DNA of 64,000 bases from Ciona intestinalis (lineage: Eukaryota > Chordata > Ascidiacea > Phlebobranchia > Cionidae). How positions within the stretch are numbered: the first letter of the stretch is position 1; every line of letters starts with the position of its first letter. The stretch is taken from contig NC_020173.2 in the NCBI RefSeq assembly GCF_000224145.3, positions 5,465,039-5,529,038 of the forward strand, written 5' to 3'. This document shows positions 23,377 to 35,704 of this stretch, piece after piece. The notes under the pieces were generated by a model. It had not been told where the DNA came from. It saw only the letters and a list, made by a program, of their open reading frames with translations, and searched no databases. The position numbers and the translations under genes are program-made.

Positions 23377-26300
23377 ATGAACGTGTTACCACTATGGAAG
23401 ATACGGGAGGTCGCGGACAAAGTGTAAGTTGATTTGTTACATTATTTGGACTGGTAAAGAATCTCCCCCATTCCCTCCCTATGTAATCTGAAACCACTGA
23501 ACCCAAGGAGTGTTAGGTCCAACCCATATTATTATATACCCCTAACTAACCTCCCATAAGTCATACCTACCTATCTTACTTTCCAGTCTAATCTGTACTG
23601 GGGGATTCTTCTTTTTTTCAAAGAAGAACATTAGCATGTAAACCAGAAAATATAACAGACGCACAACATATAATAATACTCCCAATATTAATATATTAAA
23701 CCCCAATGTTATTACTCTATTTATTTAAATAAAACATCCGTATGTAATTTCACACTATCACAAAAACAGCAGAAAATGGCTTTTGAGAAAATAATATATG
23801 CTGAATAATAGCAGTGTACCACCAACGAATAATTAATAAAACTCCATTGTTCCGCAACCTCCAGGACGAATGTAGTGATGAACTACTCGGAGGTTGAGGC
23901 GAGAGTCCGGGAAGCGACAAACGATGAGGCGTGGGGGCCATCGGGAACAGTGATGCAGGAGCTAGCTCGGGATACCTTCATGTACGAGTGCTTCCCTGAA
24001 GTGATGGGGATGATGTGGAAAAGGATGTTGCACGAGGGAAGGAAGAGTTGGAGGAGGATATATAAGGTGGGTGTGGTTATATATGATATATAAGGTGGGT
24101 GTGGTTATATATGATATATAAGGTGGGTGTGGTTATATATGATATATAAGGTGGGTGTGGTTTAACTTGGCCGATCCTAGAGCTATTTCAATTCCTTACC
24201 CCTGAATATAATTAGGTCTTTTAGCATTAAGACCACCCCCTATGGGTAAGGAAGGCCATTGGTGTGGACGTGTGGTTTTGATGCTGAGGGCTTGTTTATT
24301 GGCAAAGTCACATGCTCATGCTCCTTAAGAGTTATTGAAAATTAGAAAGCTTTCACCTTTCCCTAAGGTTTGTTTTACTGAAAACCTCATTATCACTTTC
24401 ATTTCAACCACATGTCAAGCATTGGCTTCTAGTTTGAAATATGCATAAAGAAGCCTAACACCAGTATCCATATTTTCCACTTACATTCTATATGGTTGAG
24501 GTTCTTGTCAGGGACTTGGAATTAAGGCCAGATTTTCCCATTACCCCAACACCCAGTCAGCTTATTTGTGTCATTTATGCAACCAGTGTGACAATATTTT
24601 ACACTTATATATTCTAATTTCAAAATACCATTTTAGTCTCTTCTCCTTCTGATGTATTTAATCCGAAATGGTTCAGAACGAGTTGTGACAAGCGCCAGGG
24701 AGCATCTTTATGATCTTAAATCCCTGCAAGACTACACATGTCATGGTAAGACCACTTGCTTTCTGCCAGATTTAATAATTCATTATGTAACAGCTTGTTA
24801 TGTTTGATTGATTGCTATGTTGTTATTCCGGTAATTGGCACGGTTGTTTCTCATGAACTCCTTTCTTTGTGGTTGAAATTGTCTTATTGTTGTTTGTTGT
24901 TTAACTTTATTTGTGTTCAATTTTATGAATGATTATAAATAAACATGTGTTTTTAATTTAATGTATGTTTCTGTTTTTCAATTACAGCTTAAATTGTTTT
25001 TATCAAACAAAATAATTTTCATATACTGTATTCTGGCTCTGGCCCCTATCTACTACCCAGCATGCGCAACACATTGATTGCTATGTTGTTATTCCGGTAA
25101 TTGGCACATTTGTTTCATGTTTCAAATGAACTTCTTTTTTTTGTGGATGAAATTGTATTACTGCTATTATATTTACGTTTAGTTGTGTTAAATTATATAA
25201 AACAAATGAATGATAATAAATAAACATGTGTGTTTTAGTTTAAAGTCTGTTTCTGTTACAATTTTTTTTATTTTACACACTTTTCTTCCAGTTACAGCTG
25301 TTTTTATCAAACAAAATAATTTATACTGTATTCTGGCTCACGCTTTTATTGGATATTTACCTAAGTATTTTTTACTCTTAGCATGTGATTAACGACTCTC
25401 ATTTTGCTTCTTCCGTTAGCTATTTTAATAAATCTGATCTTTATTACAGGCTGTATTTAAATTAGTAAATAAAATTATGTGTTTTAATTTCCCCAGCATG
25501 TCAACGATTGTCATTTTGCTTCTTCTGTTAGCTGTTTTAATAAATCTTTGTCACTTACTGTGTTTAAATTGGTTAACATAAATTCTCTTCTGATCTTGTT
25601 ACAGTTCAAATCTTAAATAAGAAATATGTTTATTTTAACAGATGAACATGGGAAGGATCAAGGCATCAACGTGCGCAATAAAGTGAAAGACATTATTGCT
25701 CTCATCCAAGACAATGAGAGGCTCAGAGAGGAGAGGAAAAGAGCAAAGAAGACCAGAGATAAATACACAGGGTTCTCATCTGATGAGGCGAGGTTTTCAT
25801 CCAGAGGAAGTAAGTTGTTTGGATTTTTTAGTGTGAATAAAAATTTTGAAACTATTAACCAAACAAATATGTTACAAAAAATTTGTAAAACATGATTGAA
25901 TCTAAAAATGTACAGTCATTTATATAGTAGCCTGTTATATATATATTATTTGATTCACACAGCCGACACAAGTTATTCTAAGATTGTAATTAAAAATTAA
26001 TAGAAATAGAATGATTTAATTTCAATGTAAGCACATAATATAAATGATGAATATTTTGAAAATTAGGAATAAAAAATGTGATTCAGAATTAATCTGTTTT
26101 ATCATAACCTCTGATTTGAATTTAAATAGTTTAATTAAAACGCCAGAAATCTCAGTTTGTTTAAATAGTCATGTTGTAGTGTGTACACATCTTAACAACC
26201 TTAATTTTTCCGTTTGAATTTATCTTTTTAATATTTTCATTGTATAAAATATGCCAAATGTAAATCTAATATGTAATGGTTTCTACTTTAAATATAGTTT

Positions 26301-29300
26301 GTTTAAAATTTAGAAAGAAATCACCAGTAAAGTTTAAAGTAGAATTTTTGTTACCCATATAATATTTATCTATTTTAACCAAATCATTAGTCTTTTCAAA
26401 AATCCTAATATATACGATAGAACTACCAATAAAATATTTATTGTAATATGTTAAGTGCCTAATGTATCAATTGTGTATCCAATATACTTCATGGTGTTAC
26501 CTTAGCTGTTTTAGTTCGACTACTCCTACTTGTTTTATTCATAACTTCCTATAGGCTGAGTATTATGCTAAAGCCATAGATTTTTTCGGAGTTGTAATAT
26601 CCTGGTTTTCAAGATTTTTTTTTGGCAATCTTTTGCAATTTATGTGTAGTAGGTTAATAGATACAACTATTATGTAAAGTATCTTAATGCTTCGATTTGC
26701 TAAATGCTTTTATTTTGGCATATATGATATTCTAAAAGGTATTGATTCACAGATTACAAAATAGGTCAAGTGCCACCTAGTCTAGATATCTGAACCCAAT
26801 TTTTACGCTAGATTTAATTTTTAATCCTAAATTCCACGTGTATGTAAAGTTTAATACAGCATTTTTTTGAGCATTTTTAAAATATCAAATAAGCATTAAA
26901 CCTGGGTGTCTAAATCGAAAAGGCTTTATTATATATCTATATAATTAATAATTATATATGTATGCTTCGACATTTTCTTTTTTTACAATTTTTTGCTTTA
27001 AATTGATAAAACACTTAAAACACCAACACATAATTTGTCACCTTTACTCAATTTTTCACCTTTTTTTTGTATTAAATTCATCATGTAATAAATGCATATG
27101 TATAAAAAACTTAGATTTTTCGCCTCCCCCCTCGCCAAGATCTGATTCTCGGTACAGGAGAGGTAAGACAGCATGTAATGCTTCCATGCATTTCTGTGTT
27201 GCCAATCACTCCAATGCCTGTATAATCTCACACTTTCAGTTGATCTATACAGCTTTACTTTTGCCATGCATTTTAGATGTTTATATTTGTAATATGTAGC
27301 GTCTTTATGTTAGACTTGCATTCTCTTTGAAGGGACAGTAGGATATGGTTTTATTGCTCTATAACAAGGCTAATAAATTATAAATATCATCATGTCAGTG
27401 AATCTAATGTTTTTATTGTATCTTTAGGTGTATTTGTACTATTTGATAATTATTTGACTGTAACATTTCAATACTATTTCCACTGTATCATTTAGTATTT
27501 TTACCCCGTGTACAATGAGTACAGTTAAACCAGGGGTAATTTCACGGTCCTTTCCAAAGTTTAGTTTGGTACTGTCTATAGGTTACCTAGGCTATCAAAG
27601 CTACTTATATTACTGGTGGTATCAATGGTAGCAGGACATTCCTTATATTCTTAAGCATATTTGCGCAAGACTGTATTATGAGACTCCTTTTAACATAGTC
27701 TAGTTAGAATCTGTTTGTTTTAGCAGATCACGCCATGCACTCACGGGTGTGAACAGCAATAAACCATACCACACCTAGTAATTATACAGCCAGTTATTTT
27801 AACTAGAAATTAAAGTTTTTAATGTGTCTTCTAAAATCCTGAGTCCCAACTCAATCCAAGACAGTGTTTACTGTTTTGTAATATAAGCCAGTCGCCTTGT
27901 AATTTACAAAGTATTTCACTTCTTAGGTAGACATACATAGTAGTATGGTACCTATATAGTCAAGTATCCATATCTTCAGATATAAATTTTAATGTTTAAT
28001 TTTTATCACCTGCTCTTGGTCCTGATATTCTACCTGTTTTGCTATTACTAAGAAAACCAATTACTTCATGGCTAAATGTTTAACTCTTTAGTTTGTAGGT
28101 TTGTAAAACTAGTTTAACATGTGGAAAGCACCATTAGTCATTTACCATTGTGTTATCTCTCAAGTAAAACTTCACTCCTTATTAAATTTCACACAACTGC
28201 AATTAAGACATTGACAATGTTTTATTTAAAACGGCAGGAATTTATCCAGACACTTGAACTTAATGTTTATTCAGTGTCTGCTTGTTATAAATCCAAAACC
28301 AAATTTCCCAGAATCCAATTTAATAACACCAGTTTCCAGCCAATAATAATTCAAGCATAAAGAATTGTTGTTTATTTAACAATAAGTTAATATAAAAATG
28401 TTTAGAATACAGTTTCGTGTAAGTAACTGTCCCACTTTGTCCACCCCCCTTAAAGAATCAATTCTCTTATCAATAATTTATTCCTCACTCTTAGAATTGC
28501 TACAATAACGGCAACTGTCGTGTTTTAAACCTGTTCAGGATTGTCCCATAATAACCTTTTCCAATAATTGGCAGTTCTCCCAATTAAGCTTATAACTAAC
28601 TAAGCTTAAAGAAACTCGTTATATAGTCGGGTAAGATGGGACACCTTTAGCACAAAACATATAAATATCCTGGTCGTGTTTTAAACAATTAACAATGGTT
28701 TATGAAAGTCGCGAGGACAAGGTTTTAAAATTCTTTGAATGTTCTTTGTTTACTATCAAAATGTACGAGAAAATAGAATGAAAAGGTGTCCCATCTTCCC
28801 CCATTCTACTATATAGTGGGGTAAGACGTGAGACTTTTTTATTCTATTTTCTCATCCCATTTGGTAGAATACAAAGAACATTCAAAGAATTATAAAACTG
28901 TATCTTCACGACTCCAATGGACTGATGTTAATTGTTTAAAACACAATCAGAATATTTAAATATTATGTGTGAAAAGTGTCCTATCTTAACCCACAGTACT
29001 GTATAAAAATATCTGCATTGCAATCATAGTAGCTTTATATACAACTAGTCCTTATTTCATTGTATGTCTAATTCTTGCTATAGTTTTATCCTTGCGTGCA
29101 TGTATAGCATAGCTGTGATAATTCGATCTATTATAAATCAATCTTGAGTTGGAATGTTACATGATTTTTCATTTATTACAAACTACAGTGTTTCCCAATC
29201 TTTTTTATCCCAAAATTTTTACAGTGTTTCCCAATCTTTTTTTTCCCAGAATATTTTACAGTGTTTTCAAATCTTTTTTACCACTGATCATTTCCAAGTC

Positions 29301-32300
29301 AGCATACAGTAACACTGGCATAAAACAACAACTCTTATATAACTTGTAATAAATATCGCATAAAATGCTTGTGTATTCCCATGGTTGCGGAACACTTGTA
29401 TATCAGCAATCATTTATTGTTATTTTTAATTATGCATACGAATGAATTAAATATCCAATTACCAGACTTTCGTGGAATTTTCTGAAAAAATTTTTTTAGT
29501 TGGGTTTAATTTACAATTTAACTAATTTCGGGAAATTTTATTTTTGCTATGATTGATCAAAATCATTTGATTAATTGATCTAACCCATTTTATACACTGT
29601 GTGAAAGCAATATTAATATAAATTTCAAATAACCTTTTGCGCTATTCAACTTTTAGCAAGTATTCTAATTGTTTTGATGCCATCATTTTTAAGCTTTTTT
29701 TATAAGCTAAAGAAAGCACTCTTACTAGTACTCTTACTAACTTTGTTGTTTTAAGAACTTGGCAAAATGACTTTAAAAATATGCCAATTGCTAAAATTAA
29801 ATATTTTCTGTATTAAAAACATTTATTTCTATAAAGCATTTCTTTTTTCTGTTACATTATAAGTATCTCGGTACCATTGGTATACATTCATAAAAAAATG
29901 TTCATTTAACTTTATTACTTTTGTGACAGGCAGTGGATATGACAAGCGTCGTGACACTCAAGATTCGTGGCGTGACGCTGATTCGTATGAAGACAACCCC
30001 GGGAAATCGCGTCGACATAATCGTAGCCCCTCCAATTCAATAGGGTACAGGTTAGTTAGGTTACGCAGTGGCAGGAAATCGGCATGCATTTATTTTTTTG
30101 TAAATGTGTTTATTTGTTTTAAATATAACGGTTGAATATGAAAAATAAGTTGTATAACAACACGTTTCGAATTTTTTTTTCGTTTAAGGGTAACATTAAT
30201 CGTCCTGGGATATTTTTATCTCAAAGAAAATGTGTTTATTTATTTGATTTTGAGTGATAAGTGAAAGTTGTAAGACAACACGTTTGGAATTTTGTTTTAT
30301 CTACACAAGCTAAAATATATAGGGTCCTGGGATATTTTCATTCCAAAGAAAATGTTTTAATTATTTAAATCATATTTGATTTTTGGTCGGGTGAAAAGTG
30401 AAAATTAGTTGTAAGCCAACACGATGTAAATTTTGTTTTATCTGCACAAGGTTAAACATTAAGGACTAGGGATCTGGGATTTGAACAAGATTTGTTCCAT
30501 TATTCCAACAACACTACGACAATAATCACCATTATTTTATAATGCACATAATAATTTTATCAATATTTTGCTTTTAAGTTCAGTTTAATTGAACAAAACG
30601 TGTAATAATTCTAATAAATTTACTGTTTTTACAAAATCACACCTGAATCAGCACACACTAACATTTTTTTAGATCATCCTACAAAACAAGATAAAATCCT
30701 TTAAATACACATTTTTTCTACTTTTGGCACGAATTTTATGTTGATTTTTTGCAGCCGCACAAATTTTCTCTCACTGCATTTTTCTGCATGGTTTTTATTT
30801 TGTCGAAATATTTCGTTTAACTACATTTTCTTACGATCAATTTTTACTTAGTCATACTTTTTTAGTGATGACTCGGCTCCTTCTGACTCGGAATCGAACA
30901 ATTACTCCAAAGTAAGTTCTTCTTCTAATAAGTTCAGCGACCAAGCAGAAACAGTAACCAAAACCAAAACAACAATGAGTACCAAAACTGAAAGAAGAAC
31001 AACCAGAAAAGTAGGTTTCTGTCCCTAACTAAAGTAACTTAAATCCCAGGTCCTCGACAAGGACCTCACCCACACAGAACCATGTTAGACCTAGTTATAA
31101 TGTTATATCCTTCAACTAAACAAGGGGTGTTCACACAATAAAATAACATTGCAACTAAAATTCTATTCTATGTGGTTGAGGTCCTTGTTAAGGATTTGGG
31201 ATTTAGACCAGGTTATGACCATTACCTCTGGTATATAGGATTATAAGACTTAAAATATTTCTGAAACTAAATGTAATATTTGTCATTATTTTGTCATATG
31301 TCTTTAAATGGTAAGCAGATGGTTAAAATGGCTGCTTATGTCTGTTTTAACTTAAACTAAATGGGGTTTCTGTTGTTATTCTAAACATCTTTATACAAAG
31401 GTTGACTTAGGAGCAGCAGCCACATATACAGGGGATAACAACACAGCTGTTCCCACAATAACTCCACCTGCTTCACAGGTATCACTAACTTTAAACTGCC
31501 ATTTGTTTTGAACTGCATGTAAAAACATGATATCTTTTTGAAATCACAATCATTGGTGGTTAATATAAAAATATTATTGGTCAAAGGAAAATTATTTTTG
31601 GTTAACAAAATGGTATCAGATACAATGACACGACTGCCACAACTTGTAAAACTAGATCTAAACGTAAATTAAACAGTAGACAACCTTATTTGTATTTAAA
31701 ACTAAGTAAAAAAGAATAAAAAGTAATGTTTAATGTATTTAAAGGACACATTATATGTTGCATATTTATATGTTGTATATATACTCTTAATTATTATATG
31801 TTATATAACATTATATCTATGTTTTATCACCATCGAGACACTTAGACAATACTTCAATATAAGTATCCGGCCCATTAACAGTGCAATATCCTGTTTACAA
31901 GTTTAAGTTATATCAGATGATCGGAAAACAGCCACAATTTGTTTTTGGTTTAAAACTTATGTGTTGTGTGCTACTACTAAGTACATTGTATATTTAATGC
32001 AACAAAACCTGGTTCATTTATACAGTTATGCAATCTTTTATTGACATTCTATTTATTTTAAGTCAGTGTTTATTTCTCGTGTGCTATAACTAGTGCATGC
32101 TTATTTATTGCAATATTACTTCACAAAACATAATTAGTTTACAAAGTTCTGCAATTCATTTATTAATATTCTATTTGTGTTGATACAGTGCGCTATAAGG
32201 TACTAAGAACATTCTATATTAAATATAATACAACATGATTAAATCATAAAAAAACAACTTCTTTACGAATTTTGTATTTTTATTGAGTCCATATTAATTT

Positions 32301-35300
32301 GAAAGGTTTTATGTACAAATTTCAAACAACTCACCTAACTAACTGTTAATGGTCCCACATTACAGGATGCAGCTCCAGCTTCGAACAACGCAAACTTACT
32401 AAACGACATTTTCAGTCCTACTTCAAGTGAAAATACTGGAGACCTTTTATTTGGTAAGTTGGTAAACATATTCTAAATATTTCCCATAATTTCACCTACA
32501 ATTCAAGCCTTATATATCAGGAATACACACATGATATGAAAATTCAAATTTTAATATACCTTTTCATTCTATTTTTTTTACCCATTTAGTAGTAAACAAA
32601 GAATATTCAAGGAATTATAAAACTGTATTCTCACGACTCCTATAGACTGTTGTTAATTGTTTAAAACAAGATCAGGATATTATGTGCTAAAGGTATCCCT
32701 ATCTAACNNNNNNNNNNNNNNNNNNNNNNNNNNNNNNNNNNNNNNNNNNNNNNNNNNNNNNNNNNNNNNNNNNNNNNNNNNNNNNNNNNNNNNNNNNNNN
32801 NNNNNNNNNNNNNNNNNNNNNNNNNNNNNNNNNNNNNNNNNNNNNNNNNNNNNNNNNNNNNNNNNNNNNNNNNNNNNNNNNNNNNNNNNNNNNNNNNNNN
32901 NNNNNNNNNNNNNNNNNNNNNNNNNNNNNNNNNNNNNNNNNNNNNNNNNNNNNNNNNNNNNNNNNNNNNNNNNNNNNNNNNNNNNNNNNNNNNNNNNNNN
33001 NNNNNNNNNNNNNNNNNNNNNNNNNNNNNNNNNNNNNNNNNNNNNNNNNNNNNNNNNNNNNNNNNNNNNNNNNNNNNNNNNNNNNNNNNNNNNNNNNNNN
33101 NNNNNNNNNNNNNNNNNNNNNNNNNNNNNNNNNNNNNNNNNNNNNNNNNNNNNNNNNNNNNNNNNNNNNNNNNNNNNNNNNNNNNNNNNNNNNNNNNNNN
33201 NNNNNNNNNNNNNNNNNNNNNNNNNNNNNNNNNNNNNNNNNNNNNNNNNNNNNNNNNNNNNNNNNNNNNNNNNNNNNNNNNNNNNNNNNNNNNNNNNNNN
33301 NNNNNNNNNNNNNNNNNNNNNNNNNNNNNNTGAACCCATGATGGGGCTTTTACCCAGACGTCAATGCGCCCTCATCTGCCAGGGTTTTGGGCCCAAAACT
33401 CATCAATGATGTCACCGATGTCGAACCCCATGATGTCACCCATGTCCAACCCCATGACTCCTATGGGGTCTAATCCTATGATGTCCCCTATGGGCGGGGC
33501 CCCAGGAATGACCCACACAAAGATGATGTCACCATGGGTTCACAAAACCCCATTAACCCCCAAAGTGCCCCAACTTCTGCCCTGTCAAATATGTCCAATG
33601 GTACAGGTAACAACTTGTCCATTTCTTTTTTTAAACTATATTTTTTTACTCTTGTTTAGAATGATGCAGTGTTACTTCATCATATTTGTTTATGATGAAA
33701 TTTAAACAATAAATTTTATTTTTGTAGATTTTGTTACTTTTCACTTTAGTTTAGTGCTGCAATTTTGACCAGCATTCTATTTTCTTCTTTTGAAAGTTTA
33801 TTGTAGATAAATTACAGCTTTCAACCAAGTGGCTCCAAATCATGGGGTTTCCAAGAGGTTAATAATCTATTAGGTTTTCGTTTACAATGTAAAAACACAC
33901 ATTAAAGTGTATGTTAGATTTAGGAACCATTGGCTTCATATCATACAATCTGCTTTGTAGTTGGTGTATGCAGATACATGTTGGATATTTTGTGCTAAAG
34001 GTGTCCCGTCTTATCCAGCAGTACTATATAGAAAAAGTCTGCTGTCAATATAAAGGCCCTAGAAACCCCAGACTGAATATCATACAATATGCTTTGTAGT
34101 TGGTGTATGCAAATACCTGCTTGCTATTTGCAGCTTCTCACGCCAACAAAACTGCTTCCAATAAACCCAACACGTGGTCAAACATGAAGGGAGTTGACAT
34201 TAGTCTCGATACTTTAGGAAAGTCAAAACCAAAACTGGTTCAACCGTCAATGAATCAGTTACAAGGTTGGGAAGACAAACCAATTGCATGCTACTCCTTA
34301 TCTGTTATAAATGACCCCATGTGTGTTCGTTTAATTTTAATGTTATCACGGAATATAGTAAGGTTTTACCTGTTTTAATAAAGAATTTTAAAATCACAGT
34401 TTTCTAAGGTTTTTATGATTTTAAATGGTTTTTATTGTATTTTTATAAAATAGGCGTTTGTAGAATGCTTTTACTTAAGCGATGTCACCCATTTTGTAGA
34501 ATTTTGCTAAAGTAGGTAGAATGTGTACTATATATATCAACATCCAGTTATTCAGCTATGGATTATTTTATATAATATTTCCATAATTCATTATTAAAAT
34601 GTTTTATTTTTATGTTTTAATGGTATTATAATAAAAAACTACGTAATTTGTGCATGTTTTATTAAAACATATTGTTTTTCTATATTTTTGCATGGTTATT
34701 TTGTGCATGCTCCCCTTTACCCTTCTCAAATCCTTTTGTTATTTCAACCAGGAGGTTATAATCAACCACAACAAATGCCTATAAACACTGCAATGGCAGG
34801 AATGAACATAAACCAACCCAATATGATGTCACAACAACAACCCAATATGATGTCACAACAACCCAATATGATGTCACAAACACAACCAAATATGATGTCA
34901 CAACAACAAATGATGATGATGCAACAACAGAAAATGATGATGTCAGGTAAACAGAATTTTTCGCATTTTTAAATTACTCTGTTTTACCGTTAACAATTTT
35001 TTTTAAAATGATAATGTCATTAACAGGTAATCGGAGTTTTGTCATTTAATGCTTGCAATTTCAACTGTATTTCATATATTTGACCAGAAGTGGTTGAAGC
35101 TATTTAACAAACCTAAAACTTGCCAATTTTAATTTAAAAAATTTCAAACTAATATATATCTTCACCGAGTATCTTAAGATCCAATTACTTGAACCTAAAG
35201 TTCTTTGTTGTTTCAGGTATGGGGAGTGGTTACGGTATGCAGATGGGCATGGCAGGGTCAGGGGGTATGGGGCAACAAGGCATGCGACCTATGGGTAATA

Positions 35301-35368
35301 ACTCTATGTACCCGATGAACAATATGACAGGGGTGCAACAGCAGCCTTACGGAGGGTTCATGAAGTAA
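23377..35368 (+). CDS. CLINT1: CLINT1/epsinR, ENTH-domain clathrin adaptor
   Basis: Exons: 23377-23423, 23865-24066, 24637-24745, 25642-25809, 29930-30050, 30866-31010, 31401-31478, 32366-32453, one partly lost exon ending at 33606, 34134-34265, 34752-34946 and 35217-35368. All visible joins are in phase, but an exon start and possibly whole exons are lost in the gap 32708-33330. The ENTH domain (about residues 1-145) shows WKIREVADKVTNVVMNYSEV, EATNDEAWGPSG, SLLLLMYLIRNGSERVV and DEHGKDQGINVRNKVKDI. The low-complexity tail has VDLGAAATYTGD, LLNDIF, DISLDTLGKSK and Met/Gln-rich repeats, as in CLINT1. Relatives bind phosphoinositides, SNAREs, AP-1 and clathrin at the trans-Golgi and endosomes. 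A one-base deletion near 33532 breaks the Met-rich exon. AATAAA lies at 35593-35598. Confidence 0.93.
24058..24163 (+). repeat. 28-bp tandem repeat carrying the CLINT1 exon 2 donor
   Basis: The junction ATATATAAG/GTGGGTGTGG recurs with an exact 28-bp period, so GT donors occur at 24067, 24095, 24123 and 24151. The first is used in my model. The three later ones lie in the intron and have the same flanks. Confidence 0.9.
24805..25342. repeat. Tandem duplication of about 250 bp in CLINT1 intron 3
   Basis: Copy 1 (24805-25042) and copy 2 (25073-25342) share TTGCTATGTTGTTATTCCGG, ATAAATAAACATGTGT and TTTTTATCAAACAAAATAAT in the same order, with indels. Confidence 0.85.
25378..25605. repeat. Tandem duplication of about 115 bp in CLINT1 intron 3
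   Basis: Two units share CATTTTGCTTCTTC, GTTAGCT and TTTTAATAAATCT. They follow the 250-bp duplication directly. Confidence 0.75.
27115..27162 (+). other. Candidate 48-nt optional exon of CLINT1
   Basis: Read in the phase left by exon 4, this stretch gives NFSPPPSPRSDSRYRR and joins exon 5 in frame as GSGYDKRRD. It ends at a good donor (GTAAGA). The acceptor is weak; a better pyrimidine tract precedes 27140, but the 23-nt exon it would define breaks the phase. Confidence 0.35.
28620..28815 (-). mobile_element. MITE copy, complete, left member of a pair
   Basis: Ends ATATAGTCGGGTAAGATGGG and CTTCCCCCATTCTACTATAT. Its right end overlaps the start of the next copy by the shared TATA. Confidence 0.85.
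28811..29006 (+). mobile_element. MITE copy, complete, right member of a pair
   Basis: Opposite orientation to its neighbour, joined at TATATAGTGGGG. The right end is diverged (AACCCACAGTACTGTATA). Confidence 0.85.
29186..29285. repeat. Three tandem copies of a unit of about 40 bp
   Basis: Built on ACAGTGTTTCCCAATCTTTT; the third unit has ACAGTGTTTTCAAATC. Confidence 0.75.
30131..30480. repeat. Three diverged tandem units of about 120 bp in CLINT1 intron 5
   Basis: Each unit has a GTTGTAAGACAACACG-like block and a GGGATATTTT/AAAGAAAATGT block, with increasing divergence. Confidence 0.6.
31035..31215. repeat. Inverted pair of the AGGTCCTTGAC repeat in CLINT1 intron 6
   Basis: AAATCCCAGGTCCTCGACAA at the left and TTGAGGTCCTTGTTAAGGAT at the right face each other about 130 bp apart, so the stretch could fold into a long hairpin. 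Confidence 0.6.
31960..32230. repeat. Degenerate tandem repeat of about 120 bp in CLINT1 intron 7
   Basis: Three loosely matching units with GTGTGCTAT, GTTATGCAAT/TTCTGCAATTCATTT and ATTCTATTT. Confidence 0.4.
32558..32707 (+). mobile_element. MITE copy, left end diverged, right end in gap
   Basis: Interior is clear from CCTTTTCATTCTATTTT to GTGCTAAAGGTATCCCTATC; the gap starts inside the right terminal repeat. Confidence 0.75.
32708..33330. other. Assembly gap (623 N) in CLINT1
   Basis: The gap hides the 5' part of the Met-rich exon and perhaps more exons. Open frames across it are artefacts of the unknown bases. Confidence 0.99.
33935..34130. repeat. Local duplication, offset 140 bp, before a CLINT1 exon
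   Basis: TATCATACAATCTGCTTTGT and TTGGTGTATGCAGATACATG recur 140 bp later with few changes. The second copy ends in the acceptor at 34133. Confidence 0.8.
33990..34029 (+). mobile_element. MITE right-end fragment
   Basis: Only TGTGCTAAAGGTGTCCCGTC and a diverged end AGTACTATATA remain. It lies between the two copies of the local duplication. Confidence 0.65.
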
Positions 35369-35592
35369 ATTTACCCCCAAATACCCTTTCACTAGTTGCC
35401 TTCTATAGTGGATTCTGTTTTCACAACCAAACAAGAAGCAATGTATATACGACACCACAGCAAGAACTTTCCTTGTATACAATATTGCTGTTAGCCATTT
35501 TCATAAAAAGTGATGCCATTTTAAAATCTTATATCTAATTTTGCTGCACATATATAGGATTTGGTCATCACTGCTAGTTATAAAGCTAATAC

Positions 35593-35598
35593 AATAAA
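35593..35598 (+). terminator. Polyadenylation signal AATAAA of CLINT1
   Basis: A canonical hexamer 225 bp after the stop codon, before the first downstream MITE. Confidence 0.65.
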
Positions 35599-35704
35599 AC
35601 GTTACCAATATTTGCAAAGGTACGTCAACTTTTATTATGTACAGAAATATCAATATATCACTCCAGTAAAAAAATACGAAGTTACATTATTAAACCAATG
35701 CAAT

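Larger units (their letters stand above)
25810..29929 (+). other. CLINT1 intron 4
   Basis: 4.1 kb, very AT-rich. It contains a candidate 48-nt optional exon (27115-27162), a head-to-head pair of MITEs and a short tandem repeat at 29186-29285. Otherwise nothing was recognised. Confidence 0.7.

Noticed and set aside
32657..33409. Long open frames across the unknown bases, both strands
   Set aside because: They consist mostly of N. Only the sequence after 33331 is real, and it fits CLINT1 in other frames.
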